From: Theristus sp. LFF4_11
Lineage: Eukaryota > Nematoda > Chromadorea > Monhysterida > Xyalidae
Assembly: GCA_030248135.1 (NCBI GenBank)
Contig: JASANC010005427.1
Span: 87,999-151,998 of the forward strand
DNA length: 64,000 nucleotides
Direction of reading: 5' to 3'
Made by a program: the position numbers and the translations under genes. Numbering within the stretch: position 1 is the stretch's first letter; every line of letters starts with the position of its first letter. Below the pieces are notes generated by a model that saw only the letters and a list, made by a program, of their open reading frames with translations, did not search any database and was not told the DNA's origin. Below, piece after piece: positions 14,801 through 24,700 of the stretch.

Positions 14801-16606
14801 ATTTTTATATTTTGTTGAGCTCTGGGGTTGCACAACCATACGCATACTGATATGTCGCGATATGTTGCTTTAGCTACCAACGCCATGCAAAAAGCCAGAG
14901 TCGGAAATGCAGAGAAAATGCATTTGAACTGAAGCAATTTGCGGTCCGATCGACCAGTGTAGCCAATCAATCAACCTGTCAGCAATCTGGACATAAATTA
15001 TTAAAATTGATATGAACAATTTTAGTTCAAGTCGACCGTGATGGTGGTTGGCTACGACAACTACAACGATTCGTCGTTGCGTGGCTCGAAGGTCGTCGCG
15101 TCTGTGATGTCAACGGACAAGGAGCTGACCAAGTGGTTCACGCAGCACGAGACCACCAGCAATCCGCACGACACGCGCACGCCACTGGCACGCTTCATGG
15201 AAAGTGCGTCTGCTTCTGATGATAATCAGAAAATCTAATCATAATTTGGAGTTGACGCAAACACTGAGCGACAGCAACCGGTCTCTTAATTTTGTTGCAA
15301 ACTCAAAACAATCCATAGATTTTTTCGGTTTTGGACAATACTCAAGCTTTGGTACGGTTTTGGATACTCAAGCTTTCTTGACTCCAGTGGTTCGAGAGGG
15401 GCACATCACTGATGAGGCCACACCTCTTCTGCATATGATGTTGGGGGAAGAAAAAATTTTTTTTTTGCTCGAGTTTGCGCAGTGCCCGTGGAACGACGGC
15501 CAACTGCCACGTCGCATCTTCATCTACCGCGACGGCGTTGGCGAGGGCCAGGTGCCGATCGTGTACAACGTGGAGCTGAAGCAAGTGCGCGAGGCGATCA
15601 AGGCCGTCGCCGACAAACTGCACCAGGAGTGAGTGTGTGTACACGCAAGTGGGAATGTCCGCAAAAAGGAATGGATCATTGTGGCGGTGGAGGCTTGATT
15701 GATTATGCGATATGATCGAGAACCACGATTCACGATACCTCTGTTGGATAAACCAAACACGAAATAAACAACGCGCCAAAGCTATCTGATGATCCTTAAT
15801 ATTTGAAAAAGGGCTAACCCATTGATTGAGCTGAGCCATTCCAAATGACTCGCACGCTGCTTTGGAACAGGATTTATTTGTTGCAAAAACCAATGTTGTC
15901 GCAATTTTTTAAATATAATCGAAAGTGAATTTCAGCGAGCCGAAGCTGTCGTTCCTGATCGTCAACAAGAAGATCAACCACCGTTTCTTCAAGACTGGCG
16001 GCACGACTGCAACGAATCCACTGCCAGGCACTATCGTGGACACGGTCGTCACGCGCAGAGAACGGTGAATAAAAGTGGTTACCTGAGCCAGGCCGCTGCT
16101 ACCCAAAAGTGACAAGTTTAATTGGACATGTGTGGATCAATGTTAACGCAAAGCAGCGTATTTCACAGTTTCAACCGTGCACCCTTCATTGTCAGCTACG
16201 ACTTCTACATGGTGCCGCAAGCCGTCAACCAGGGTGCAGTAACGCCGGTGTCCTACAACGTCATTTACGACACGACCGACCTGCAACCGTGGCAGCAGCA
16301 GCTGTTCGCGTACCGTCTCTGCCATCTCTACTACAACTGGCAGGGTAGGGGAACGGTGTTTGTGCCGTTCTGAGATTCTCTTTCATTTGGTGAGTTTTTA
16401 TCATTAAATCAATCAATCAGTGTATTGAGATTTTGAGGTTCTGGTGATTTGTTTCATAAAAATGGCAAGCAAGCAATATAATTTGTGCAGGCACGATACG
16501 TGTGCCAGCGCCGTGCATGTACGCCTATAAACTGGCCTTCCACATCTCGCAGTCGATTCACGGCGACGTCGACAACAAGCTCAAGAATCGGCTGTTTTTC
16601 TTATAA
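8834..16606 (+). CDS. PIWI-clade Argonaute protein
   Basis: Seventeen exons with almost fully consistent phases: 8834-8905, 10622-10776, 11092-11288, 11564-11638, 11821-12016, 12391-12544, 12845-12907, 13008-13159, 13534-13708, 13834-13982, 14247-14419, 14651-14775, 15026-15203, about 15388/15483-15628, 15936-16064, 16169-16344 and 16491-16606 (TAA). PIWI-specific blocks: [18 protein letters not shown] (N domain), [13 protein letters not shown] (PAZ), [16 protein letters not shown], and in the PIWI domain [45 protein letters not shown] and the C-terminal NRLFFL. PIWI proteins bind piRNAs and silence transposons in the germline. Two catalytic aspartates are visible, but the usual catalytic His of the PTHYNVIYD-type motif is Ser. 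The 5' end and start codon were not found. Whether 15388-15482 is exon or intron is unresolved, so the glutamate-finger residue cannot be assigned. A hAT element sits in the first visible intron. Confidence 0.93.
8921..8928. repeat. hAT target-site duplication, left copy
   Basis: The octamer atcatcac directly precedes the element and is repeated exactly at 10450-10457. Confidence 0.9.
8929..10449 (+). mobile_element. hAT-superfamily DNA transposon, internally reduced
   Basis: The 1,521-bp element has inverted ends reading tagggatgga inward from the left (tagggatggagcc) and from the right (tagggatggatcc). It is flanked on both sides by the identical octamer atcatcac (8921-8928 and 10450-10457), the 8-bp target duplication expected of hAT. 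Both subterminal regions are built from repeated, partly palindromic ccggat/tccgg words (8939-9047 and 10346-10441). The interior encodes the C-terminal part of a hAT transposase. It lies in a PIWI intron whose donor is at 8906. Confidence 0.93.
9362..10198 (+). pseudogene. hAT transposase fragment with C-terminal dimerisation domain
   Basis: The frame is open from 9362, with the first good ATG at 9491. The C-terminal part has the hAT dimerisation (hATC) signature: [34 protein letters not shown] and [17 protein letters not shown]. Upstream, [11 protein letters not shown] and YVDPRFKN fit the region before hATC, followed by an acidic linker. A full hAT transposase is about 600-700 residues with an N-terminal BED finger and RNase-H-like core. 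Only about 235-278 residues remain, so the copy cannot be autonomous as it stands, unless other exons are cryptic. Confidence 0.88.
10450..10457. repeat. hAT target-site duplication, right copy
   Basis: The octamer atcatcac directly follows the element end and matches 8921-8928 exactly. Confidence 0.9.
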
Positions 16607-18550
16607 ACAGTACACCCCGCCCGCACCACCATTGAGCGAATCGGTTTTTTTATATTGTATTCTCAGTTCTCTTGTCCACCACCCACAAACCATCTTTTTT
16701 TGTTTTTGTGTTCGGTTTTCCTGGTGTTCTGTGCCAATCGGAAGCGGACTTTGAGTTTTGTCTCGCGTGCTCGTTGCTAGTGTATTGTCAGGTGTCCAGA
16801 TATCAATTTGCTTGTTTATGTTGTGTTCGTCTGTGTGCTTTTGTGGTTATTATTGTCTCAAGTATTATCAACTATTCAGTGCTCAGTACTTGCTTCATTT
16901 TGCGTTAGCTCAGGGAAAAAATACAATGAATTCAGAAACAATGAAAAAGAAGTGAGAAAAAAAAGAAACAGATGAGAAAAGAAGAAAAAAGAAAGAAAAA
17001 CAAGGAAACAAGACAAAATAGAAGGAAGAAAAAAGTCTGCGTGGTTATCTTATCTGCCCATCCGTTTTCACTGTTCACTTTTGTTTTCATTGATTTATTA
17101 GCCAATTTCATCAACTCTGTTTTTTCTTTGTTTTGTTCAGGGTTTGTTTTTCTGCACAATGGAAGTTTCGTGATCATAGAAATAGGTCGAAAGGCAACAA
17201 ATAAAACTTATTTGTTATTCGGGCTTTTTCGCCCTCAGTTCAAATTTTTCTTATCGTGTACGTGAATCGATTTCCATAACTTCTGCTTGGTATTTCAGAA
17301 TTTTGTTCTCTCCGATTTTCTTTATCAACGCTTCAATTTTTTTCGTTTCAAAAGTCAAACAATATTGTTCTGCTTGGCATTCCAAAGATTCAAGTGTCTC
17401 ACGTTTTCTTTCATTTTGAACCCAATCCAATATGCTATTTTTTCATTTTACGCTTTTTAGTATTGTTTTTTCAATTGCAGTCAAGTGAACAGCACATACC
17501 TTTGATTCGGTGGCCGGTCATTCAGGAATTGAAACGGGCAGTGGATTTTGGTTTTTATTGTGTTTTTTTATTTGCAATGAAGCTGGTGTCAAAATGTTTG
17601 GATGTTGAACCGTGGAATTTGAGTGTTGTGGGCGGAGTGGCGGTGGTCATATACTTTATTGACATTTTGATACGGAACGTTGTTATAATGAATTCTGAAG
17701 CATGGTCGATGTTTAATTCTGAAGACAACATTTCAATTATACTCTCCTTCACCGCTGATATATTTCTGTTTTTATACCGTGTTGAATTTTTGTTGCTGTC
17801 AAGGCCCTTTTTTCTGTAACTTTTCTGCTGCAATATTTGATTCAGTCAAACTTTCGAAAATAATATCATGGTTTTCGTTATTGTTTGTTATGTGATGCGG
17901 TCTTCTTGCTTTTTCTCGTGTTATATTGTCTTTTTTCATTTGCAAAACCGGTGAATTTGTGGAAGCAAAGCAGCTTTGTTGAGGGTTACAATTACAATAA
18001 AATGTGGTCTCTGTGGAGTTGGTTGATTTCGATTCATTGCTATCTTGTTTCAATCAAAACAAGACTGATTTCGTTTTTCAGTTTCTTTTTCACACTACAA
18101 TAATTGATTCAGCCTACTTGTCTGTGAAGGTTCAAAACAATTATGAATAAACAGAACAAAGCAGAAACTATATCTGATCGAAGGGACAAACACCGTCGCA
18201 CATCGAAGACTGCGGTTTTGTGCGGTAAGCTGTTTTTGCTATCTGGTGTTTAACCTTTCATAAACATGTTTGTTTTGGTCTTTTATTAACTTTGTTTGAG
18301 CTCCTGATCTCACAAGTTTCCAGTGTGTTCTCATTGTTTACGTTTTCGCGTTACCCCACACCCACTTATCTGCTGTTCTCAATTTTATTTTTTAAAAACA
18401 TGTAAAATTAGCAAATCGCTAACAATAACAAGATAAATGCACATAAAGCAACATAAACGGCAAGTACACAACAAATGTTCAGACGATTCAAGAACTGCAT
18501 ACAGAAAATACATTTGAAAATCTACAAAATAAAATATCACCATGCGCATT
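16607..18550. other. intergenic AT-rich spacer between convergent genes
   Basis: This is 1.9 kb between the PIWI stop and the HSP70 stop. It is T-rich on the plus strand, with oligo-A/G-A tracts around 16945-17030. A 141-codon plus-strand frame (17394-17819) is hydrophobic only because of T richness and shows no family motif. No gene is claimed. Confidence 0.6.
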
Positions 18551-20793
18551 TTAATCAACTTCTTCCACGGTTGGACCATTCGCACCGGCCATGTTGCACG
18601 AGCCAGGCATTTGCTGGCCACCTGCCCCCGGCTGCTGGTGCATCTTGGTCATCACAGGCGAACAGACCTTCTGCAACTGTTTCATGCGGTCTTCAAATTC
18701 GTCCTTTTCAGCCAGTGTGTTTGCATCAATCCAACGGACACACTCGTCGCACGCATCGATGGCCGTGCGTTTGTCGTTGTCACTCAGTTTGTCGCCACTG
18801 TCCTCGACGGCTCGCTTCACACCAAACGCGTACTGCTCCAGTTCATTGCGAGCAGACACGCGTTCTCGTTGTTTCTGATCTTCATCGGCAAACTGAGCTG
18901 CCTCGTTCACCATGCGTTCCACCTCAGCCTGACTCAGTCGTCCTTTGTCGATTGTGATCTTCTCGCTCTTTCCGGTGGCCTTGTCCTTGGCTTGCACGCT
19001 CAAGATTCCGTTGGCGTCCACATCAAACGAAACCTCGATTTGTGGCACACCGCGTGGTGCCGGGGCGATGCCGCTCAGATTGAACGTGCCCAACCGATGG
19101 TTGTCTTTTGTCATCGCACGTTCACCCTCGAAGACGTCGATCGTAACTGCTGGTTGATTGTCGGCGTACGTGGTGAAAATCTGGGAGCATTTGGTTGGGA
19201 TTCGGGTGTTTCGACTGACGAGCGTGGTCATGACGCCACCGGCAGTTTCGATGCCAAGTGACAGCGGACTGACGTCGACCAAGAGCACGTCCTGACACGT
19301 TTGATCGTTGACGCCAGACAGGACAGCTGCCTGCACTGCCGCACCGTAGGCAACCGCTTCGTCCGGGTTGATGCTGCCGTTCAGTTGTTTCCCACTGAAG
19401 TAGTCGCTCAACATTTTCTGCACTTTCGGGATGCGTGTGCTGCCACCGACCAGCACAATTTCGTCGATGCGGCTCTTGTCGAGTTTTGCATCACGCAGAG
19501 CGTGGTCAACCGAGTCCAGGGTCTTGCGGAACAGATCGGAGCAGAGTTCCTCGAAACGGGCCCGTGTGATCTTGGCGAAAAAGTCGATGCCCTCGTGCAG
19601 ACTGTCGACTTCAATTGATGTTTCGGCGCTTGAGCTCAGCGTGCGTTTCGCTCGTTCAGCTGCTGTGCGCAGACGGCGCAGTGCACGTGGGTTCTGTCGG
19701 AGATCTTTCTTGTGTTGACGCTTGAACTGTTCGATGAGATGGTCGACCAGACGGTTGTCAAAGTCTTCACCACCCAGATGAGTGTCACCAGCCGTGGAGC
19801 GCACTTCGAACAAACTTCCGTCAGCGATGCTCAACACGGACACATCGAATGTGCCACCGCCCAAATCGTAGATCAAAATGTTCTGTTCCGACGATGCTGA
19901 TTTCTTGTCAAGACCGTAGGCTAGGGCTGCTGCTGTTGGTTCGTTGATGATACGCAACACGTTGAGTCCAGCAATGGTGCCTGAAATAGAAATAACAAGA
20001 AAATTAGTTTACATGAAACTAAGAAAACAACTCAGCTTTTAGATAACAGTTTTGTAATTTGATTTTTTTAGCGGAAACTGAAATAGCAACGTTCAACTCA
20101 AAGAAATATAATCACAACAGAAACGTACCAGCATCTTTAGTGGCCTGACGCTGACTATCGTTGAAGTAGGCCGGTACAGTAATCACAGCGTCTTTCACGT
20201 TCTGGCCCAGGTAAGTCTCTGCGGTCTGCTTCATCTTCGTCAACACCATGCTCGAAATCTCCTCTGGACTGAACGTCTTCAATTGGCCAGCGTGTTGCAC
20301 ACGGATCTTTGGCTTGCCATGATCGTTGATCACTTGAAACGGCCAGTGTCGACGGTCGTTCTGCACCGTTTGCTCATCAAACTTGCGTCCGATGAGCCGC
20401 TTCGCATCGAACACTGTGTTGTCCGGGTTGCGCGCCGCCTGATCCTGAAAACGAAAGTGGCGAAAAGTCAATTGTTGAAATGGTTGGTCAAATTGAGATT
20501 GGGCTGCTAAAAAATGGTAGAATCAGCTATTGAATCAGGTGCCCACAATTGAAAGTGTTGCCTGAAAACTAAAATAAAGTGCAACATAGAAGCAAGAAAA
20601 CAACTCGTGATCGTACCTTTGCCGGATCGCCAATGAGTCGTTCGCTGTCAGTGAATGCGACAACGCTGGGCGTGGTCTTGTTGCCCTGATCGTTTGCCAG
20701 GATCTCGACGCGTCCATGCTGGTAGACGCCAACGCACGAGTACGTGGTGCCGAGGTCGATGCCAATCGCGTTCGTTGATTGCTTGTTGGCCAT
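18551..20793 (-). CDS. HSP70: cytosolic heat-shock protein 70 (inducible type)
   Basis: Three exons with matching phases: 20793-20617, 20444-20129 and 19980-18551. The product begins [16 protein letters not shown] (ATPase signature 1). It carries [16 protein letters not shown] (signature 2), [17 protein letters not shown] (signature 3), a substrate-binding domain with [17 protein letters not shown], and ends PTVEEVD, the cytosolic TPR-co-chaperone tail. Length is about 640 residues, normal for the family. It folds and refolds proteins using ATP with J-domain and nucleotide-exchange partners. The promoter has a TATA box and three perfect heat-shock elements, so the gene is probably HSF1-controlled and stress-inducible despite having introns. 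Confidence 0.97.
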
Positions 20794-20920
20794 GTCGATC
20801 GAATCTTCGTTCGTTTCGATGACGCTTTGACGAATAAATTCGTTGATCGCTTTTGATAGCTTGCTTTATGCTTGAATTTTGCGAGACTGAACAATGATTG
20901 CATGGTGCTCGCGCGCTGCC

Positions 20921-20928
20921 CTTTTATA
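20921..20928 (-). promoter_or_regulatory. TATA box of HSP70
   Basis: TATAAAAG on the minus strand, about 130 bp upstream of the HSP70 start codon and just downstream of the heat-shock elements. Spacing and orientation fit a core promoter. Confidence 0.8.
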
Positions 20929-20955
20929 CGAAATCGAAGCAATACGTCTCGCATT

Positions 20956-20968
20956 TTCTGGAAAATTC
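20956..20968. promoter_or_regulatory. heat-shock element, 3 perfect units
   Basis: TTCnnGAAnnTTC with no mismatch, about 30 bp upstream of the TATA box. Confidence 0.85.
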
Positions 20969-21036
20969 GCAATTCGCTATTGTTTACTGCCTGGTGTACT
21001 TGTTAAGTTGTTATACATCTCAAAATTTCAAACACG

Positions 21037-21054
21037 TTCTGGAATGTTCCAGAA
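21037..21054. promoter_or_regulatory. heat-shock element, 4 perfect units
   Basis: TTCnnGAAnnTTCnnGAA with no mismatch. This is the strongest HSF trimer site in the cluster, about 245 bp upstream of the HSP70 ATG. Confidence 0.92.
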
Positions 21055-21071
21055 CCTTTTCATTGTTTTGA

Positions 21072-21084
21072 GAAATTTCTGGAA
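21072..21084. promoter_or_regulatory. heat-shock element, 3 perfect units
   Basis: GAAnnTTCnnGAA with no mismatch, 17 bp beyond the four-unit element. The pair would allow cooperative HSF binding. Confidence 0.88.
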
Positions 21085-21773
21085 CATTAGGTGCGTCACG
21101 GTCACCATACCGAAATTGATGTTGTCCAACGTTGCTCAAACGCACCTGTCAATCAGAAACAACAAACGTGATGCATCATTATTAAAAGAGGTGCATGTGC
21201 AGTAGCGGTGGCCCCTGCCCAGGAAAGAAAAAAATTCAAAACCCAAATTGATCATTTTCACGTTATCAAAAATGCTTGGCTTAGGATTAGGTTTATGATT
21301 AGGAACCTACAACGACTCATTGCAAGCAACCTCTGATCATAAATTTAAAAAAATCACTGAATGTATACAAATCGTTCGAATTAGCGGCATCTGAGTCTGG
21401 AATTTTGTAAAATCGAATCTAAAATGCATTGATGCTTTGATTGGGGAGAGGAGTGGATGTTGCATGATGTGATTTGCACGAAAATCCAACACAGTGAAAG
21501 TTTTTCAAATACTTTTAATTCAATTTTTTGAATAAATTTAAATAAGTTTTTTAGACAAATTATAAAAATACCTTCAAAGGTGTAATTTTTTTTAAATTGC
21601 TTACAGACAGACAGATCCAATTTCAATTCAATCCAAATTCCCATGAACTCAAAAAACTTTAATAATGACGGCTGAATTAGATTCTTGTTTATTTTTCCAC
21701 AAGTCACTGAATTAATTTCTTTGTTCTCCAAAAATCAGCTAATTTTCAGTGTTGAGTGTCAGAACAACTGAGA

Positions 21774-24700
21774 ATGCAGTCAACAACGGAAGAAAGTAGC
21801 ATTGATGAGATGGACGAAGAACGTGAAGACGTGTTCGTTGTGGAAAAAGTTCTGAAGAAACGCACTCGAAAAGGCGTCGCCGAATATTTTGTCAAGTGGC
21901 AAGGTGACGTCGTCAAGTGCTTCAAATTTGCTGCAACTTTGTGTAGTTGTTGGTTTTGTGATTAGTTCAGATTTGAACCAGACCAACTCGAGTGTCGTGT
22001 CACTGTCCCACCGTGCTTCTTTGTGCCATTGAATTGAGCATTGTGATGTTCGGTTTCGACGGTTGTGATTTTCCTGTCAAAATAGCCGAAATGCCCGAAA
22101 GAAGATATTTGAACTTGACCTTGAAGCATAATTCTTTCTCATCGATTTTGCAGGTTATGCTGACTCCGACAACACGTGGGAGCCTGCCGAGAATCTGTTT
22201 CAGTGTCAGTATTTGTTGCGAGAATTCGAAGAGTCGCTGAAAAACAAGCCGAAAAGCAACGCCCGGAAGTCGTTGCAGTCACCGTCTTCCAAACAACGCA
22301 AATCTGTTGGCAAAGATGTCAGTCAGCAATGTTTTTCAAATGTTTGAAGTCACTGTTTAGTTACTTGGCACAAAACCAACGACAACTAGAAAATAATTCG
22401 AGCAACAACACTCGACAAACGATTTTTGCATGAAAGTCAATTTCAGATGTCGGGAGAAAGCAAGGAACAAAGCAACAAAGTCAGTGACTTTCCTTCCACT
22501 GCAGCAACGCCAAGCTCAAGCTCCACAGAATCGCAAAACCAAATGAAATCTGCGCCAAACAAAGACAAGGTTTCTGTCACTTTTTGGTTTCATTTGCCTC
22601 TAACATTGTGTCGGCCTTAACCGATTGTTGAAAAACGAAAATGTCTCAAATGCCAATTTGTGTTTGCGTCAGGAAACTTCGAAAAAAGACAACAAGCAGT
22701 GCCCGTCTGATTCGGATGCTTTGGACGAAATCGCGACGTTGGCCGCGGCTGGCGCAATCACCATCATTGATTCTCAAGAAGCCGTAAACGTCAACGAATC
22801 GGTCTGCTTTGCTCTCAATTTTGAAATTTTGACTTTCAAATCCCGCGTCATGATATTTCTGCAAAATTGTGTTCCACAACATTAACAGAGCGTTTTTTCA
22901 GCTTCCCATAGGGACTGAGAAACGAACGACCAACGATTCAACTGTGAAACCGGCTGAAAAAGTAACGAAGACCCAAAACTTGTTTGAAGTCTTGGCGTCG
23001 TCTTCAGCTGAAACAAGTTTGACAGAAAAACAATCGGAAAGTAGCGATGTTGAATCGGCAGTGACAGAGCACGCTGCGAGCCACAATGAAGCGTGCTGTG
23101 TCACTACAATTCACTACAATTCTTTGTGGTGTGTTCACATGCACAACACAACATATTAATTGATCTTTTTCAATATTTCCACAGGTGTCCGCATCATCGA
23201 ATGGTCAAACTACAGCTCGGGAAACCGATGCTGACAGCAGCCCGGCCATAAACGACAGTCAACCGATTTCCACAACGAACGAGTCAGCCAATGAGACTGC
23301 GGCTCAGCCGGCTTTAGAAGAGTCGTCTCACGCAGTCCCTGTGAACGGTGAACCGACTGAAAAAACGAATGAACCCGAACGTTCCAACACTGAAGCACAA
23401 GCACTGCCAGAATCCGCGCCCATTGCCGCAGCACTGGTGAGTGATGAATCCGTCGCAACATTGCCGAAAGATTCCGCTGATGCTTCTGTTGCTGCTTTGA
23501 TCGCAGCTCCTTCTATCTGTCAGCAATCAGAAGCGACAGAACAACAAAAACCCGACGAACCGACGAAATCTCCCACTGAAGCAGTTGAAAGAGAAGAACT
23601 GTCGAGATCAGATGCCGCAAAGACGCTAGACAAAGATCCGGAACCGGCCGAAGAACCGATGACAACAGAAAAAAATGCTCAAGAAGTGATGCAAAAAGAA
23701 GTGAATGTCAGTGGTGAGGCGACGAAATTGAGTCAAGAGAAAACCCAAGAAACAACGGAGAGAACAACAGAAAAGGAGGTTCAGAAAGAAGAAGGAAGCG
23801 TGGGTGATAAGACGCAGAAAGAGACGCAAGAGAAGTCACACGAAACGGAGAAGGGAACAACAGAAAAGGATGTTCAGGAAGTGGTGCAAGAAAAACCGAA
23901 AGTGATCAATAAAACGCAAGAAGTGACGCAGGAGAAATCAAAAGAAACAACGAATGAAGCAACAGACAAGAATGTCCAGGGAGGTGTAAAAGACGTGAAG
24001 ATTCTTAACAAGACGCAGGAAGTGGTGCAAGAAAAGCCGAAAGAAACGAAAACGACGCAAGAAAAGACACCTGAAAAGGGCATTGACCAAGTGGCGACAA
24101 AATCAACAGAAACAACAGCAAAGGCCCAGGAAACAACTCAAGAAAAACCGAAACAACAGGAGAAAACAGTGGAATCTACTGCAAAGCCGCAAGTGACTAG
24201 TGTGAAAGACTTCGTCTTCTCTTGTCCACCGGATGTTTTGAACACAAAAGCGCCAACAAAGGAGACTAGGAATGCTGAACCAACGAAAAAAGAACCGAAA
24301 CCAAAGAACGTCGACACCGTGAAACAGTCAAATCTAGATGTTCCATTGATTCTTGTTGAAGAGGACACCGAAAGCTGTGAGTCGACAAAACGCACGGACA
24401 AAACTGTAGTGGCAGCAACGGAGACCAAACGCAAAGAAAGCGTCAGCAGCAACGAAAAAGCAACAGCAAATGTGAAATCAGCAGCCACTGCTAAGACAAC
24501 AAAAGCCACACCAACTGAGAGCAAGGCGACGCCAGCACCGGCACAGTCCAAGCAGCAGTCCAGTGTCGCCCAGTCAAGTGGCACAAAGCCAACCGCTTCA
24601 CCGAGCGCTGCTGTTTCGTCAACTGTAAACATCAAATCAAAAGAGGCGACCGAGCCGTCCAAGAAAACCACGGCAGGCTCAGCCGGCAGCTCTGCAGGCA

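Noticed and set aside
17394..17819. 141-codon hydrophobic plus-strand frame resembling a membrane protein
   Set aside because: The hydrophobicity follows from T-rich DNA. There is no motif, no good start context and no partner exon.
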